Shown one piece after another: positions 1 to 10,559 of a stretch of 60,000 bases of DNA. Origin of the DNA: Cristatella mucedo. Taxonomy: Eukaryota > Bryozoa > Phylactolaemata > Cristatellidae. The stretch spans positions 2,393,001 through 2,453,000 of the forward strand of contig WPIO01000048.1 of NCBI GenBank assembly GCA_009760855.2. Direction: 5' to 3'. The first letter of the stretch is position 1. Each line of letters starts with the position of its first letter. The notes beneath the pieces were generated by a model. That model saw only the letters and a list, made by a program, of their open reading frames with translations. It did no database searches and was not told where the DNA came from. A program made the translations under genes and the position numbers.

Positions 1-76
1 GAGTGCCACATGCTGACTGGCTGGCCGGCTGTCTTCAGACTTCGGGCCTGAGAGACGTTTGCCATTCCCCATTGTT

Positions 77-919
77 AATAATAACAATAATAATAATTCA
101 CTTGATAAAGCGCCCTCAGAGAACTTAATCTCTCTCTCTAGGCGCTTTACATTTGCTGTAAAGTGAAATGCAATTGAATGGTAAGTAAAATCATGCTTGA
201 AAAACAAACGAAATGAATAATATGGTTAGGGGTGACATGCACACGGTCAGCATGCACATGTGGTTAGTGGCAGCATGCACAGTGTCAGCACTCATAAGCA
301 CATCAAGGACGAATCACAGGGACCCACTAAATGCTGTCCTAAATAGGTGTTTTTAGGTTTCTTTTAAATGTGGTCAGGTCAGGGGATGTTCTGATGCAGG
401 TCGGGAGGGAGTTCCAGGCTGTGGGAGCATACGAGCTAAATGCACGGTCTCCAAAGGATTTAAGGTTTGTACGAGGTATTTCTAGACTGTTGGATTCCGA
501 AAAGCGAGTGGTACGATGCTTTGCCTGATGGGGTAGTATATCTGACAGATAGGCTGGAGCTATAGAATGAAGGGATCTAAAAGTGAGCGACAAAACCTTG
601 AAGTCAATCCGTTGCTTGACTGGTAGCCAGTGCAGGTCGGCGAGAAGTGGAGTAATGTGGCAACTGCGACGCTCACGGCAGACAAGTCTAGCTGCAGAGT
701 TTTGCACCAGCTGCAATCGCCTGATCGCACATGCTGGTAGGCCAGTAAGCAGTGAGTTGCAGAAGTCGAGACGGGATGTCACGAATGCATGGACCAACTT
801 GGACGTGGTATCCTTATCTAAACAAGCCCGAATTTTAGCAATGTTATGAAGCTGAAAATAGGCAGATTTGACTGTGGAGCTGATATGGTCGTCTAACGAG
901 AGGTCGCTTTGGAATATGA
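77..919 (-). mobile_element. LINE-A, 5'-truncated copy
   Basis: This minus-strand copy starts with (ATT)n and the terminal AAGCGCCCTCAGAGAACTTA, runs through the 3' UTR, and contains the last about 190 codons of the reverse-transcriptase ORF (DLSLDDHISSTVKSAYFQ... to the stop at 339). The ORF end is intact (TSPDLTTFKRNLKTPI). Similarity to the 49.3-52.2 kb copy ends near 919, which marks the truncation. It lies downstream of the identified SLCO exons in transcription order, probably inside a later SLCO intron. Confidence 0.9.
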
Positions 920-2239
920 TTGTTGAGTCTGAAGCTCCGCCATTAGAAGGTAAGCCATTCAGAAGCCTCTTAAGAACTGCCCCATTGAAAAGAAATTTAC
1001 ATCCCACTTTGAGAAGCCTCGAGCTTTGCTTCCAAAGGCACTACTCTGTTTGGCAGGCCTCTTCACATTAGCGCCTCTTCAAACGTGATCGCATACCCTT
1101 GGAAAAAAGTATAGCCCCCTCCAGAAACCTGCCCTGAACGTGCGCACTCAGCCAGCTTGCCAATCGGGCTACCTTCAGCTCCATTAAAAAAATGCAAATC
1201 TCAGGAGAAGCATGTCGACTATACTCGCCGAAGACCCGGCCCAATCAGCCTCTAAAACAACTCTCCCCAAGCTTTGTAGCACAACCAGCAATTCTGGTGT
1301 GGTGATGTGGCCCGGTCCTTCAGTCAGACCTATACAAGGGGGCCCCTTAGCAACCTATCCCTTCACCCTTTAATGTTAACATACTCAAGAGGACTGCCTA
1401 CACGTTCCGTATCCTCATTCACAACTACCCATCGATTTGTCAGCCTCCAATCCATAGATCCCTGAATTCCTGGAGTGGATCCAATTCTGGATTTCGGGCA
1501 AAGCAGCCTCAATTTGCTGGTTTTTTTTCCTTTGCCAACATCGAAGATTGCAGGGTCATGTTGACCTTGGCATCAGAAGTAGGTCTGCTCTGCTATTTTT
1601 TCACATTTACCTACAGCTTCGTGCAAATCGTTCGAAACATGTCTGGGGGAGAGTGGCAAGTGACACGCCTTTCTGGATGCAGTGTATACAAGTATCATTC
1701 AGCTATCGCCTGCATACCTGCAGGCATTTGTGCTGCTTCTACGATCTCCTTGCTGCAGTTCGAGGTGCCACATACGTTACAGGTCCCACCTGTATCGGCC
1801 GAGCGGCACCCGTCTACCACTGGTTACAAAGTCGGATTGGTGCGAAAGGCATATCCTGTGCCAGCTTTGCACAGCTGTCTGGCAACGACCGGCTTAGCTA
1901 AGCCCTGCCGTGGTTCTGCACTCTGCTAGGTACAAGAGGACGGTTAGCCAACCCAACGGGGGTGGTTCGTCTCGCCACGAGTGCTAGGCAAAATTCGCAA
2001 CCCGGCACTAGCCAGGGTTCCACATAGCGGGCAGCGTGGCAGAGGCCACACTGCCGCAGCACAGCACACGACTGACGCAAGGCATGCCGGCACTCGTCAA
2101 AGACTCGGCGGCGCTGCGCAGCGCAGGTAGAGGCGAGACCGACAGCGAAAAAGCAGCAGCGAAGCGCGAGCGGAGCAGCAGCAGCCGAAATGGTGCCAAC
2201 AACGAACCCGATCGTGTGGATGTCGTCCCTGTCAGCCAC
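920..2239. other. No gene recognised (probable SLCO intron)
   Basis: Mixed-composition DNA downstream of SLCO exon 5. Overlapping frames of about 120 codons lie at 1548-1929 on the plus strand and none resembles a known domain. I searched the minus strand for the cysteine-rich OATP loop and did not find it. Confidence 0.5.
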
Positions 2240-2403
2240 GAACTGGTCGCAGTAGAAAAACATGGCCGAAAAGTACAAGAGCGAGCCAAGAAAGTAGGTC
2301 GTGAAGAGCACGACGGCACAGTTCCTCAGCTTCAGCTTGAACCGGCTCACCACCCAGCCGCCGGCAAATACGCCCACAGCGCTCGCCATCGAGCCACACA
2401 CTC
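2240..2403 (-). CDS. SLCO-like: SLCO/OATP-like transporter, coding exon 5 (3' end uncertain)
   Basis: The acceptor is ACGTCCAG before 2403 and the phase matches exon 4. The exon encodes TM8 (SMASAVGVFAGGWVVSRF) with the conserved basic FKLKLRN turn and TM9 (LFTTYFLGSLLYFSAMFF), ending near YCDQF, which sits where OATPs enter the large cysteine-rich extracellular loop. The frame stays open to about 1898, but past CDQF the translation no longer looks like an OATP. The exon probably ends close to 2240, where a GTGGCT could serve as donor; GTTCGT a few codons later is an alternative. Later exons (Kazal-like loop, TM10-12) were not found between 1 and 2240 and are probably beyond the left edge. 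Confidence 0.8.
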
Positions 2404-3478
2404 CTGGACGTAGCGGGACAAAGAAACGCCGGCATTTCGAAATGCCTCCATCGCTGCTGCAGTCTCAGCCGCCTCCGCAGGGCCCGCCGGGCCTCCGGTG
2501 CCATTTGCCGACGGTGCCCTGCTGCTGCTGCTGCTGCTGCTGCACCGGCCGGGCAGCCAATCGAGCGCCTGTTCGAGAGTGACCTCCGGTGACCTGCCAA
2601 GATCTGCTGCCGGCTGTTCTCAAAGAGCATCGGTTTGATGCGGCTTCCTAGCAAAGTCAGGTGACTATACTCGTGTAAGGCTGTGCGCCAAATGTGCCGT
2701 ATTGCGATTACCGATATATTTCTAATTTGCAACTCTTTGATTACAACTGCTTGGAACCGATTATCAGATAATCCATAGTTAGGTGGTGGTAATGCCAAAG
2801 TCAGGTCAGTCAGTTGTTGTCAGGCAGTCAGCTGTGCCCCTGCAGTTGAGCTGAGTTTAGCTCGAGGCTTTGAGCCAGGCCGCAGTTGGGCTCTAGACCT
2901 CGAGTCAGGCACTTATGGAGTCTAGTGGAGAGTGAGTTTAGTGGAGGATAGTTTTGGAAGCCTGTAACTCGCCCCCCACAGTCCGATGGACTCCTCTATG
3001 CTACAGATGTGAGTTTGTAATGTCAAGGTTAAGGATGCTCTTTGTTGCTGCCTTTTCCTGCAACTGTTGGCATGCACCTGCAAGCATTGGTGCTGCACCT
3101 ACAAGTGGCCGTGATAGAAGATTCAGGCGTCACTGCGTATTTGTTGCTCGGCAGCTGAGACTAGCGCTGTTAGAGGTGCTGGCTGTAATTGCAGCCCAGT
3201 GCTGTCGGACTGGGTGAAAGCCGCTGCACCTGGTTTGCAACACTACAGAAATTCGAGGAAACCTCAAGCAGCAGTGACCAATGCAGGCTCAAGACAAGTC
3301 ATTGAATATAGCCTAGAAGTCATTCATGCATGAGTGAGCACATCACGTAGCCTTAGTGGTAGTGGTTTGAGACATTCTTGTCTAGTCTAGTCAAAACAAG
3401 GCGTGCTGGGCACCAAGCGCCAACTCCGACACGTTTTGAGCACGACAAGCAGGGAGCCGGGTCAACGGCTGTTACAGC

Positions 3479-3481
<3 letters not shown>

Positions 3482-3562
<81 letters not shown>

Positions 3563-3612
3563 CTCTCTCTGTGTGTGTCTCTCTCTGTGTGTGTCTCTCC
3601 GTGTCTCTCTCC
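3482..3612. repeat. (CT)n microsatellite with CT/GT-rich 3' part
   Basis: Pure (TC)n from 3482 to 3554, then alternating GTGTGTGTCTCTCTCT motifs. Long Ser/Leu- or Arg/Glu-only frames over it are artefacts. Confidence 0.97.
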
Positions 3613-3899
3613 TCCCACCGAAAGTAAGAGCCAGCATTGACCGGTCTGCAGCGCAACCCGGCGGCTCCAGCTGATCTCAATGCCTGTAGCTGGAATGTAC
3701 CGACAGGCGACCGATGCATTCGGGACATAGTCAGGCCACTGCACTTCCTAGCTCAGTCACAAGGGGAGCCAAGTAGCTTGGCCACTAGCTGCCAGCCAGC
3801 TGTATCACCTTGCAAATAACACAACCTCCACGTCTCTGACTCATGCGCAAATTCGCAGTGGAAAAAAAACATTCATTAAAGATACTTCCACTCAATCCC

Positions 3900-3995
3900 T
3901 CCACCCTCTCTCCCTCTCTTTCTCTCTGTCTCTCATTCTCTCTCACTCTTTCTCACTCTCACCCCTCTCACTCTCTCTCCTCCCTCTCTCACGCG
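3900..3995. repeat. Imperfect (CT)n-rich tract
   Basis: Irregular CTCTCT/CACTCT runs; a decayed dinucleotide tract. Confidence 0.85.
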
Positions 3996-4454
3996 GTAAA
4001 AAAATGTTTTGCTGACACGAACAGGCAGACTAAACAAGCTAACCACTAAAAAAAGTCCTTCAGTACAGCAGACAGCTCTTGACCGAGGTCCAGCTACAGA
4101 CTTCGGTGAATGGTAACTTGAGTCGAGCCAGCTGGTAGGACAGGCTGCCAGTCTGCATCACACGTGGTATTGCATACTACGCTGCTCTACCTTCGAAAGC
4201 ATGGCTGACCTACCAAAAGCATTCTAGCACCACGCATTTCAGCAGAGCATTCCGGATACTTGGTGCGAGTGCCCTCGTGAACATTTGTTAGAGGGCTACG
4301 TCACGGGGCTACGAGCGCTTTCTACCGTTGCTGCCCGGATAGATAGGATACCGATCAGAAAGCCACGACCAGATGCTAGGCTGCCTGCCGAGTGGCCTCC
4401 CCCTCGAAGGCAGCCTCGTCGTCTCGAACAGCCTCCGCACGGCAGCTGACCACC

Positions 4455-4480
4455 AACGTGTCGGGCACGCCCGACACGTT
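4455..4480. repeat. Perfect inverted repeat (hairpin)
   Basis: 11-bp arms AACGTGTCGGG/CCCGACACGTT around CACG. In SLCO intron 4; not followed by a T-run. Confidence 0.85.
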
Positions 4481-5030
4481 GCCAATAAGCTAATGGCTGC
4501 TGATGGCACACTGTTGACAGTACTACTAATGGGAGAGGCTGTCATAAGAGCATCCGCAAACATGTCACGGACAGGTCGATTGGCGAAAAATCTGCCTGCA
4601 CCGGTTCGCATGTGTCTTCCACCTGACGCAGGCAAACTGACTGATTTCGCCGACTGACTCCGGTGCACCGGATATGCACCGCATCCTGGCCATAGCAGCA
4701 GCGATCCGGCTGCTGGCGGCAGCAGCAGTAGCAGCAGCGATCCGGCTGCTCCACTCGAACACGGAGCGGCCAGTGCAGCGCCCTCTATGCAGCCCCTGAT
4801 TTACGACTTGCGTCTCTTGCCTACTCTTAGCACGACGCCAGTCGCAGCTCACTTTTGCCATGCCAGCTCAGCTGACTGCAAGCCGGCGTCGGCCAGTCTT
4901 GGTCGCCCATTGGGGAACTCCTCCTCCTCCTCCTCTGCTCCGGTGCTCGAGCGCATTCCAACGCTCGCCCGCCAAAGACGAGCCGAGCCGAGCCGTCGCA
5001 AAGAGCCGTAAGTAGAGCAGCAGCACCTGA

Positions 5031-5069
5031 CGCTCCTACGCTCGCTCAGGCAGAGCAAGCGTAGGAGCG
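5031..5069. repeat. Inverted repeat (hairpin)
   Basis: 12-bp arms CGCTCCTACGCT/AGCGTAGGAGCG with a 15-nt loop, about 90 bp past SLCO exon 4 on the gene strand. Confidence 0.8.
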
Positions 5070-5161
5070 CCTTTGCCTGCTTCCGAGCCGATTGCGCTCT
5101 CAGCCCTCTCGCCGCGGCTCGAGCGCGCACGCCAGGCGCGGCGCAGGCTGCGGCCCCTCAC

Positions 5162-5326
5162 CTGTCTCAATGTCGGCTATGGAAGCGGACTGGTGGAACT
5201 GCACCTCGAGGTACTTGGGGAGGTAAGAGAAATAGCCGGCCTCCACCCAGGTATTCATGCACATGGTGAGCGTGGTGAGAACGTAGATGGGGTTTTTGAT
5301 GAAGCTCCACAGCGTCGGCAGCAGCA
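5162..5326 (-). CDS. SLCO-like: SLCO/OATP-like transporter, coding exon 4
   Basis: This 165-bp phase-1/phase-1 exon encodes TM7 and the loop to TM8. It reads LLPTLWSFIKNPIYV at its start, then AGYFSYLPKYLEVQF and SASIADIETG, equivalent to the conserved OATP stretch LLKNPVF...F.PKFLE.QF..S...A....G. The acceptor before 5326 is TTGACAG, preceded at about 65 bp by a 69-bp pure (CT)n tract and further pyrimidine-rich DNA (read on this strand); the donor is GTGAGG at 5161. Joined to exon 3 the split codon gives leucine. It lies 4.6 kb downstream of exon 3. Confidence 0.91.
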
Positions 5327-5344
5327 CTGTCAACGTGCAAAGAC

Positions 5345-5388
5345 AGACAGTGGGGAGAGGGAGAGAGAGACAGAGGGAGTGAGAGAGA

Positions 5389-5461
<73 letters not shown>
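5345..5461. repeat. (GA)n microsatellite beside SLCO exon 4
   Basis: Pure (GA)n 5393-5461 preceded by imperfect GA-rich DNA from 5345. On the gene strand this is a giant pyrimidine tract ending about 20 bp before the exon 4 acceptor. Confidence 0.97.
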
Positions 5462-5462
<1 letters not shown>

Positions 5463-6529
5463 CATGCACTCACAGTGCTCCAAATGGGGGCCGACTACGC
5501 CACGAGCGCTGCGGCTGCCTATAGCCACTGGCCGACTGCTGGCAACTCGAGCAGCAGTGAGGATGGCCAGTGGTGGCCAGCTCAGTGCCTCTCCAAGGCA
5601 AGTGAAGTCGGCTCGATGAAAGAGACGTCAACAGCCACCAAAACGAATTGGCTAGGCACATTACGGCTGCCGATCGACACACTTTGGACATGGCTTGCTT
5701 TTTTATCGTTTTTCAGCAGGCACCATGCTCGGCAACGTTGGCAAAGAACCAGTGTAGGCAGTCGTCACTTCGGCCATGTATGTGCCCGCAAGTGCTGCTA
5801 GCGGTGCACCACAACCCCTAATGCTCACGTGCATCTCCTGAAACCACATTTGACTGCATGCAAGGGCTCTGCTGCAAGCCTTCGTCGGGGGGGAGGGCCA
5901 GAGTTGAGCCACTCGAGACGAGCTGGGAGGAGCTGCTCCGGCAGGAGCCTGGCCTCACAACAAGCGGAAGCAGCTTGAGGACGGCTCCTGATTGGCTGCT
6001 GTATGTATGAGCCATGACCAGCTGCAACCAACTAGTGCCAGTCAACACGACAGTAACGATAGCACTTATTATACGATACCATAGCAGCAGGGCAGTGGCT
6101 ATGCCGGGGAGGGGATTGCCGGGCTGCATGCTACCAGAAATCCGTTTAGTTGCATCCAACAGCAGTTGCATCAAACAGCAGCACCGTCATACACATACAA
6201 ACGCACGCGCACGTGCGCACCCACGCACGAGGTCGAATGCTCAAGATCTGCCACGAGGCTGCCTTTCACCTTGACCTTCCAGTAGCCTGCAGCTGCGACT
6301 GGCAGGAGAAGGAACAGCAGCAGTGGGGGTGGGCAGCCTATGTGTGAGCCCTGCCTGCTTTTTTACTGATCTAAGCTGCATGTATCACACGTCTACTAAC
6401 GATGGAGAGCAAACCAACCAAATTTGCAGTGGAAAATGACTGCACAAGACCAAGCATTACACAAGTCACAGACAGGGACAAGCCACTCGGTGGGGCTGGT
6501 CTGAGTTGGTAAAGGAAACCGCTTAAACT

Positions 6530-6670
6530 ATTATGACCGCTCGTAAGACAGCCTCACAAGATATTGCACCGGAAGCCGCTTAGGCTTTGAGTGAGCAATA
6601 GAAAACTCTCACGCTCAGCACCCGCGTAGTGTTTGTGGCTTTGTGGAGTTACTGGAGGGGGAGACACGTT
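6530..6670. repeat. Block shared with unit 1 of the 17-kb repeat
   Basis: GCCGCTTAGGCTTTGAGTGA, AGAAAACTCTC and TGGCTTTGTGGAGTTACTGG parallel 17560-17640 (GCCGCTTAGGCTGTGAGTGC, ACAAAACTCTCC, TGACTTTGTGGAGTTACAGA). It is an independent dispersed copy of that block in SLCO intron 3. Confidence 0.6.
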
Positions 6671-8239
6671 GTATTACATTACAATTACCACGGCATTAAA
6701 CGGAACTATGGCTGTTGTGGTCACGGTGCTGTTTACTTAGTCAGTGTGCTTAGACCGATGAGAGTATTCACCAGCACTTCTCTTTGGATGGTGCTTGCTT
6801 TTGGCCGGCTTTCCCTTTCCAATGGCTCCCATTACTGCTCCTCACAATGTGACTGTTGCTGAGCTTGTTCGACGGTTATTCTGGCTGCCAGTGCCAAGGT
6901 ACCAAAGGCAGAGCACAACTGTTTCCTTAAGTACCCATTAACCTATAGAACTGTGAATGCGAGTGAGTCAGCCCCTTGAACACGAGTTGCTGGCGCCAGC
7001 CACGTCCCTTAAATCAAGTCGCAGAAGTCATGCTTACAATGTGGTCTTTTGGATAGTTGTAGCACTACTCTGGTGGCACAGCAACTGTGAGCGTCTTGTT
7101 ACAAATATCGGGAGAGATAAGTTACTAATTTGAACATGCAGCTACTACCTGTACTCCAATGAGCTGCCATTAAACATTGAACTGTTCATTGAATCACAAA
7201 ATAGTGACAAGCCGGCTCTTTGGACCGGCGCTTTATTTAATTACGAGGGTAAACGCTGTGCAGATTATCTCTCAGTGGAACTTATAAAAATGAAGAGACT
7301 GACCAAGACAGTCAGTTTTAGACCCCGTCTGCTGGACGTTGAGTCATTACCACTGAGCCTTTGCGCACCTACATGTTTACTTGTATAGCCTCTAATTTTT
7401 AACTTGAATGCTGCAAACACATTAAAGTCAAAGGCATTCGCTAGTAATATAATGAATTGAATGACGACAAAACCAAACTAACAGTGTGAGGGCAAACATG
7501 GTGTAGATTTGATACTGAAAAGACCAGCCGTCAAAATCAGCTCAAAATACTAGAAAGCCAAAGCCTCGAAGCACGGCTAGCGAGTCGTGAGAGCAGCACC
7601 GATGCAAATATGATGGCGACAGCAGCGTACAAAAGCAATCGAGATTGCCCGCACTCAGCAAAACGAGTCCACTAACTTTCAGGCCCTACATTTCACCGAT
7701 CGATTGCCAAACTCGTGCGAGGAGGAAAGAATGGCCAGAAGGAAACCGAGCGATTATCAAATCGGGAACTACGAATCATGACCCGTGCGGTCTTCAATCG
7801 TAATAATTCAAAACCCGACAGCAATACTCGAGGTCAGATTAATACTGGCCTATGTTTCACTTTGAAACTCCTCCGTGTGACGAATGACATCCTAAGCAGC
7901 AGCGATGATGGTAATGTCATAGCCCTGGTCCTGCTCAACCTAGCAGTTGCGTTTGACACTATTGATCATGATATCCTACTTAAACGATTGATAACAACGA
8001 TCGGCTTGGCAGATGAGGCACTAGCGCGGTTCGAATCGTACAGGTCCGATCTAGTTCAATCCGTATGGCACGGAGGTCCCGTCTCATCCAGCCAACCAGT
8101 CACCTGCAGAGTTCTATAAAAGTATGTTCTTGGTCCATTGCTTTCTATTTTTATGCCAAACCTTTCAGAGAAGTGATTCGGGCTCATGAGATTGACTATC
8201 AGTTCGATGCTGACAATACCTCAATAATCTCTAGTTGTC

Positions 8240-8247
8240 ATTTAAAC
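8240..8247. repeat. Left target-site duplication of the hAT MITE
   Basis: ATTTAAAC directly before the MITE; the identical 8 bp follow it at 8389-8396. Confidence 0.85.
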
Positions 8248-8388
8248 CAGTAGCAGATCTCTTGTGTTCTACAATTTCCATTACTTTCGGTTCTTGCACC
8301 CTACATGAAAAGCTTCTGGGTCTTGCAGCCCTATATAAAAATGTTGCGGTCTAGTCCCCTACAGATAAAAACCCTGGCTCTGCCACTG
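8248..8388. mobile_element. 141-bp hAT-type MITE with 8-bp target duplication
   Basis: The left end reads CAGTAGCAGATC and the right end, reverse complemented, CAGTGGCAGAGC, i.e. imperfect terminal inverted repeats of the hAT CAGNGGC type. It is flanked by identical ATTTAAAC at 8240-8247 and 8389-8396. Removing element plus one repeat rejoins the LINE-B sequence. It has no coding capacity. One end recurs inverted at 57136. Confidence 0.85.
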
Positions 8389-8396
8389 ATTTAAAC
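8389..8396. repeat. Right target-site duplication of the hAT MITE
   Basis: ATTTAAAC directly after the MITE, identical to 8240-8247. Confidence 0.85.
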
Positions 8397-9658
8397 CACC
8401 GAAATCCGAGGCGGCAACTGATAAACTGAATGCTTGTGTTATGGATGTTCAATCGTGGACGTCAATTTCCAATCAATCAGCCAATGTCCTTAAACTAAGG
8501 GATGATAAAACCCAGCTCCTACTCATACAGGTAGACCATGCAAGGCGTGCAGCTGGACTTAATAATGCTGTAGTGCAACCGTCATCGCGTGTTCGGAATT
8601 TAGTTACCCTCTTTGATAAACAGCTAACGTTGGAAAGCTTCTTTAAGATGACCACTGCCACAGCTGGTCAACAAGTTTGATCCCTGTCTAAGATTAGGAG
8701 CTGTCTACCACGGTGGCAGGTTAGAAATCTTACCAGCTCCCTGGTTCTGTTTAGGCTGGACTACTGCAATTTAGTTGTGGCTGGGCTACTGAAAAAGCCA
8801 TTAAGCCTCGGCAGCTCGTGATGGATATGACTGCAAGGCTAGTCAAAAAATTCCAAAGGTTCAGCCATGGGCCTCCCTTATTTCAAGGAGCAGTGATAGC
8901 TCGCGGCTGAACATTGGATACAGAGCAAAGCTCTTGCTCTGACCCAAGAGGCCCACCGTGGCTAGTCTCCTTCATACTTTGCTGACATGCTGCACCAGTT
9001 TCAGCCTCCTTCTACTCTCAGGCCCTCTGTGGACCATAATTTGGCTGTTTCATTCCTACACCGAGAGACCGTTCGCAACAGAGTCCTAGACTGTGGAACT
9101 AACATGCACTAGTCTTACGCAACGACATCTTCTCTCCTGCTGCCATCAGTGGGACATCCTTTCCAGCCGCCTGAGCTGCTACTTCCATGCTACTCGACTA
9201 TCCTCCTGGCTCTGCTATGCTTCGCACTTTCTCTTTGTTTCGTGACATTCAGTCTGTCGGCTATCATTTGCACACCGAAAGTCGCTTGGGCTTTGAGAGC
9301 CCTACAAACAACTCTCCAGCGTATCACCTTATTAGTACTTATGGTTTTGTTGAGTTACACATGGATACACGTCAATACTATCCCATCAAGTCTGTCTGCT
9401 GCAGGAGTGGACGAGTAAAAAGTTGCTTGTCTCGAGCTGGACCGATCGAATGAGCTCTGGATTAGCAGCTAGTGGTAAAGAGGTTGCAGGTGAGTGTTAC
9501 AAGGGGCTGCCGGTCCAGAGCTCCAAACGATTGAGCTATCGCTCCTACTCTTCCTTCGGCATTCACGGTGGGGCATGCTTTAAAGCTCGGCCTTAAAAAG
9601 CTTTGCCTTAAATTTCCACTCGCATGCTTGCGTGCCGGACTCCAGCCAGTGCACTGCA

Positions 9659-9770
9659 GGAATAATAATAATAAATTTCATAAAGTGCCCTTAGAGAACT
9701 CAATCTCTTTTTAGGTGCTTTACATTTGCTGTAAATGAAGCACGGTCGAATGGTTAGTGGTATTGATGCA
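9659..9770 (-). mobile_element. LINE-A tail fragment
   Basis: (ATA)n, then AAGTGCCCTTAGAGAACTCA, ATCTCTTTTTAGGTGCTTTA and a short 3' UTR piece ending near GGTTAGTGG. Minus orientation, in SLCO intron 3 near exon 3. Confidence 0.75.
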
Positions 9771-9817
9771 CACGTTTGAACTCAAAATTTGACGCCAAGC
9801 TGCAGCGGTTGGTGACC

Positions 9818-9822
<5 letters not shown>

Positions 9823-9907
<85 letters not shown>
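9823..9907. repeat. (GA)n microsatellite beside SLCO exon 3
   Basis: 85 bp of pure (GA)n starting about 40 bp past the exon 3 donor on the gene strand, where it reads (CT)n. Confidence 0.97.
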
Positions 9908-9910
<3 letters not shown>

Positions 9911-9948
9911 GGGCAGAAACTGCAGTGCACAGAGAAAGAAGTTCTCAC

Positions 9949-10230
9949 GCTTGGCACTCGGCAGGCCTTCTTTGATGTCTCCGTCACTGATGGACGACGA
10001 CGATGACATGTCCTTGATCGAAACGTGGTCTTTGCCTTCCATCTCGACAGTGGCAAGCCGCACCATCTTTTCCTTGAATGCCTCTGCATTGTCGCTGCCG
10101 TTGGCGCTAGGGAGGCTAGCCGGAAAGAAGAACATGGGTATGGACAGCACAAATATGCCGACGCCGCATACCATGTAGCCGAGCCACCAGGCGCCCACCC
10201 AGTACGTGTCCTCCTGTGTGAAGTTCACCT
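9949..10230 (-). CDS. SLCO-like: SLCO/OATP-like transporter, coding exon 3 (OATP signature)
   Basis: This 282-bp phase-1/phase-1 exon carries the family signature at the start of TM6: predicted residues 269-279 read DTYWVGAWWLG, matching the consensus D-x-R-W-V-G-A-W-W-x-G except that R is Y. TM6 continues to IPMFFFP, followed by a long serine- and charge-rich cytoplasmic loop (SSSSSISDGD) that connects to TM7. The acceptor is TTTTTTACAG before 10230 and the donor is GTGAGA at 9948. About 40 bp past the donor begins a long (CT)n tract, read on this strand, at 9907-9823. The exon gives the strongest single proof of the family. Confidence 0.93.
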
Positions 10231-10242
10231 CTGTAAAAAAAA

Positions 10243-10395
10243 GCGTCGGTAATAATAAAAATAATTATAATAATGATACATTTATATCTTTTTATACATT
10301 TGATACAATAATACATTTGTATAGTGCCCTCAGAGAACTTGATCTCTTTCAAAGCCCTTTACAATTGCTGCAGAGGAAGCATGATCGAACGGTAA
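10243..10395 (-). mobile_element. LINE-A tail fragment in SLCO intron 2
   Basis: An AATAAT-rich stretch, then ATAGTGCCCTCAGAGAACTT, GATCTCTTTCAAAGCCCTTT and CATGATCGAACGG. It nearly fills the 329-bp intron between exons 2 and 3. Confidence 0.75.
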
Positions 10396-10559
10396 GCCAA
10401 GGCCAAGCAGCGAAGGCTGCAGGCGAAGAATGAGGGGCGAAAAAAAATCGCTGCAAAGGCACGCTTGTCGAAGGGTAGCGGCTAGCGCAGGTCGCCTCGC
10501 CAGCTGCACACAGTTGCGAAGCTCAGCAGCTGTGGGCACGAGCCAAGCGAGACAGCTAC

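Larger units (their letters stand above)
2404..5161 (-). other. SLCO-like intron 4
   Basis: 2.76 kb between exons 5 and 4. It contains the (CT)n at 3482, a CT-rich tract at 3900, a 26-nt hairpin at 4455 and GC-rich DNA near exon 4. No further exon seen. Confidence 0.8.
7780..9330 (+). mobile_element. LINE-B, decayed copy
   Basis: This is an older relative of LINE-A within SLCO intron 3. It shows reverse-transcriptase motif A (LNLAVAFDTIDHDILLKRL, 7935-7990), the YADD region decayed to DADN (8209), ATDKLNAC (8418) and DDKTQLLLI (8501). A 3' part (LHQFQPPSTLRP, about 8990) matches the copy at 29.4-31.2 kb. It contains many stops and is interrupted by the hAT MITE at 8248-8388. Confidence 0.8.
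5327..9948 (-). other. SLCO-like intron 3
   Basis: 4.6 kb. It contains long (CT)n tracts near both ends, the 6530 repeat block, LINE-B with its hAT MITE, and a LINE-A tail at 9659. The stretch 5470-6500 holds nothing I recognise apart from a CA-rich run at 6190-6230; the 6900-7780 stretch also holds nothing recognised. Confidence 0.8.

Noticed and set aside
1548-1929. Possible SLCO exon for the extracellular cysteine-rich loop
   Set aside because: Reading the minus strand gives scattered cysteines (TCNVCGTSNCS) but not the OATP spacing, with stops in the longer frames.
3353-3744. Open frames of repeated Ser/Leu, Arg/Glu or Val/Cys over microsatellites (also at 5073-5528, 9754-10228, 12017-12628, 13325-14115, 14324-14912, 27834-28300)
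   Set aside because: They are translations of (CT)n, (GA)n, (GT)n or GATA repeats, open on both strands, and have no domain.
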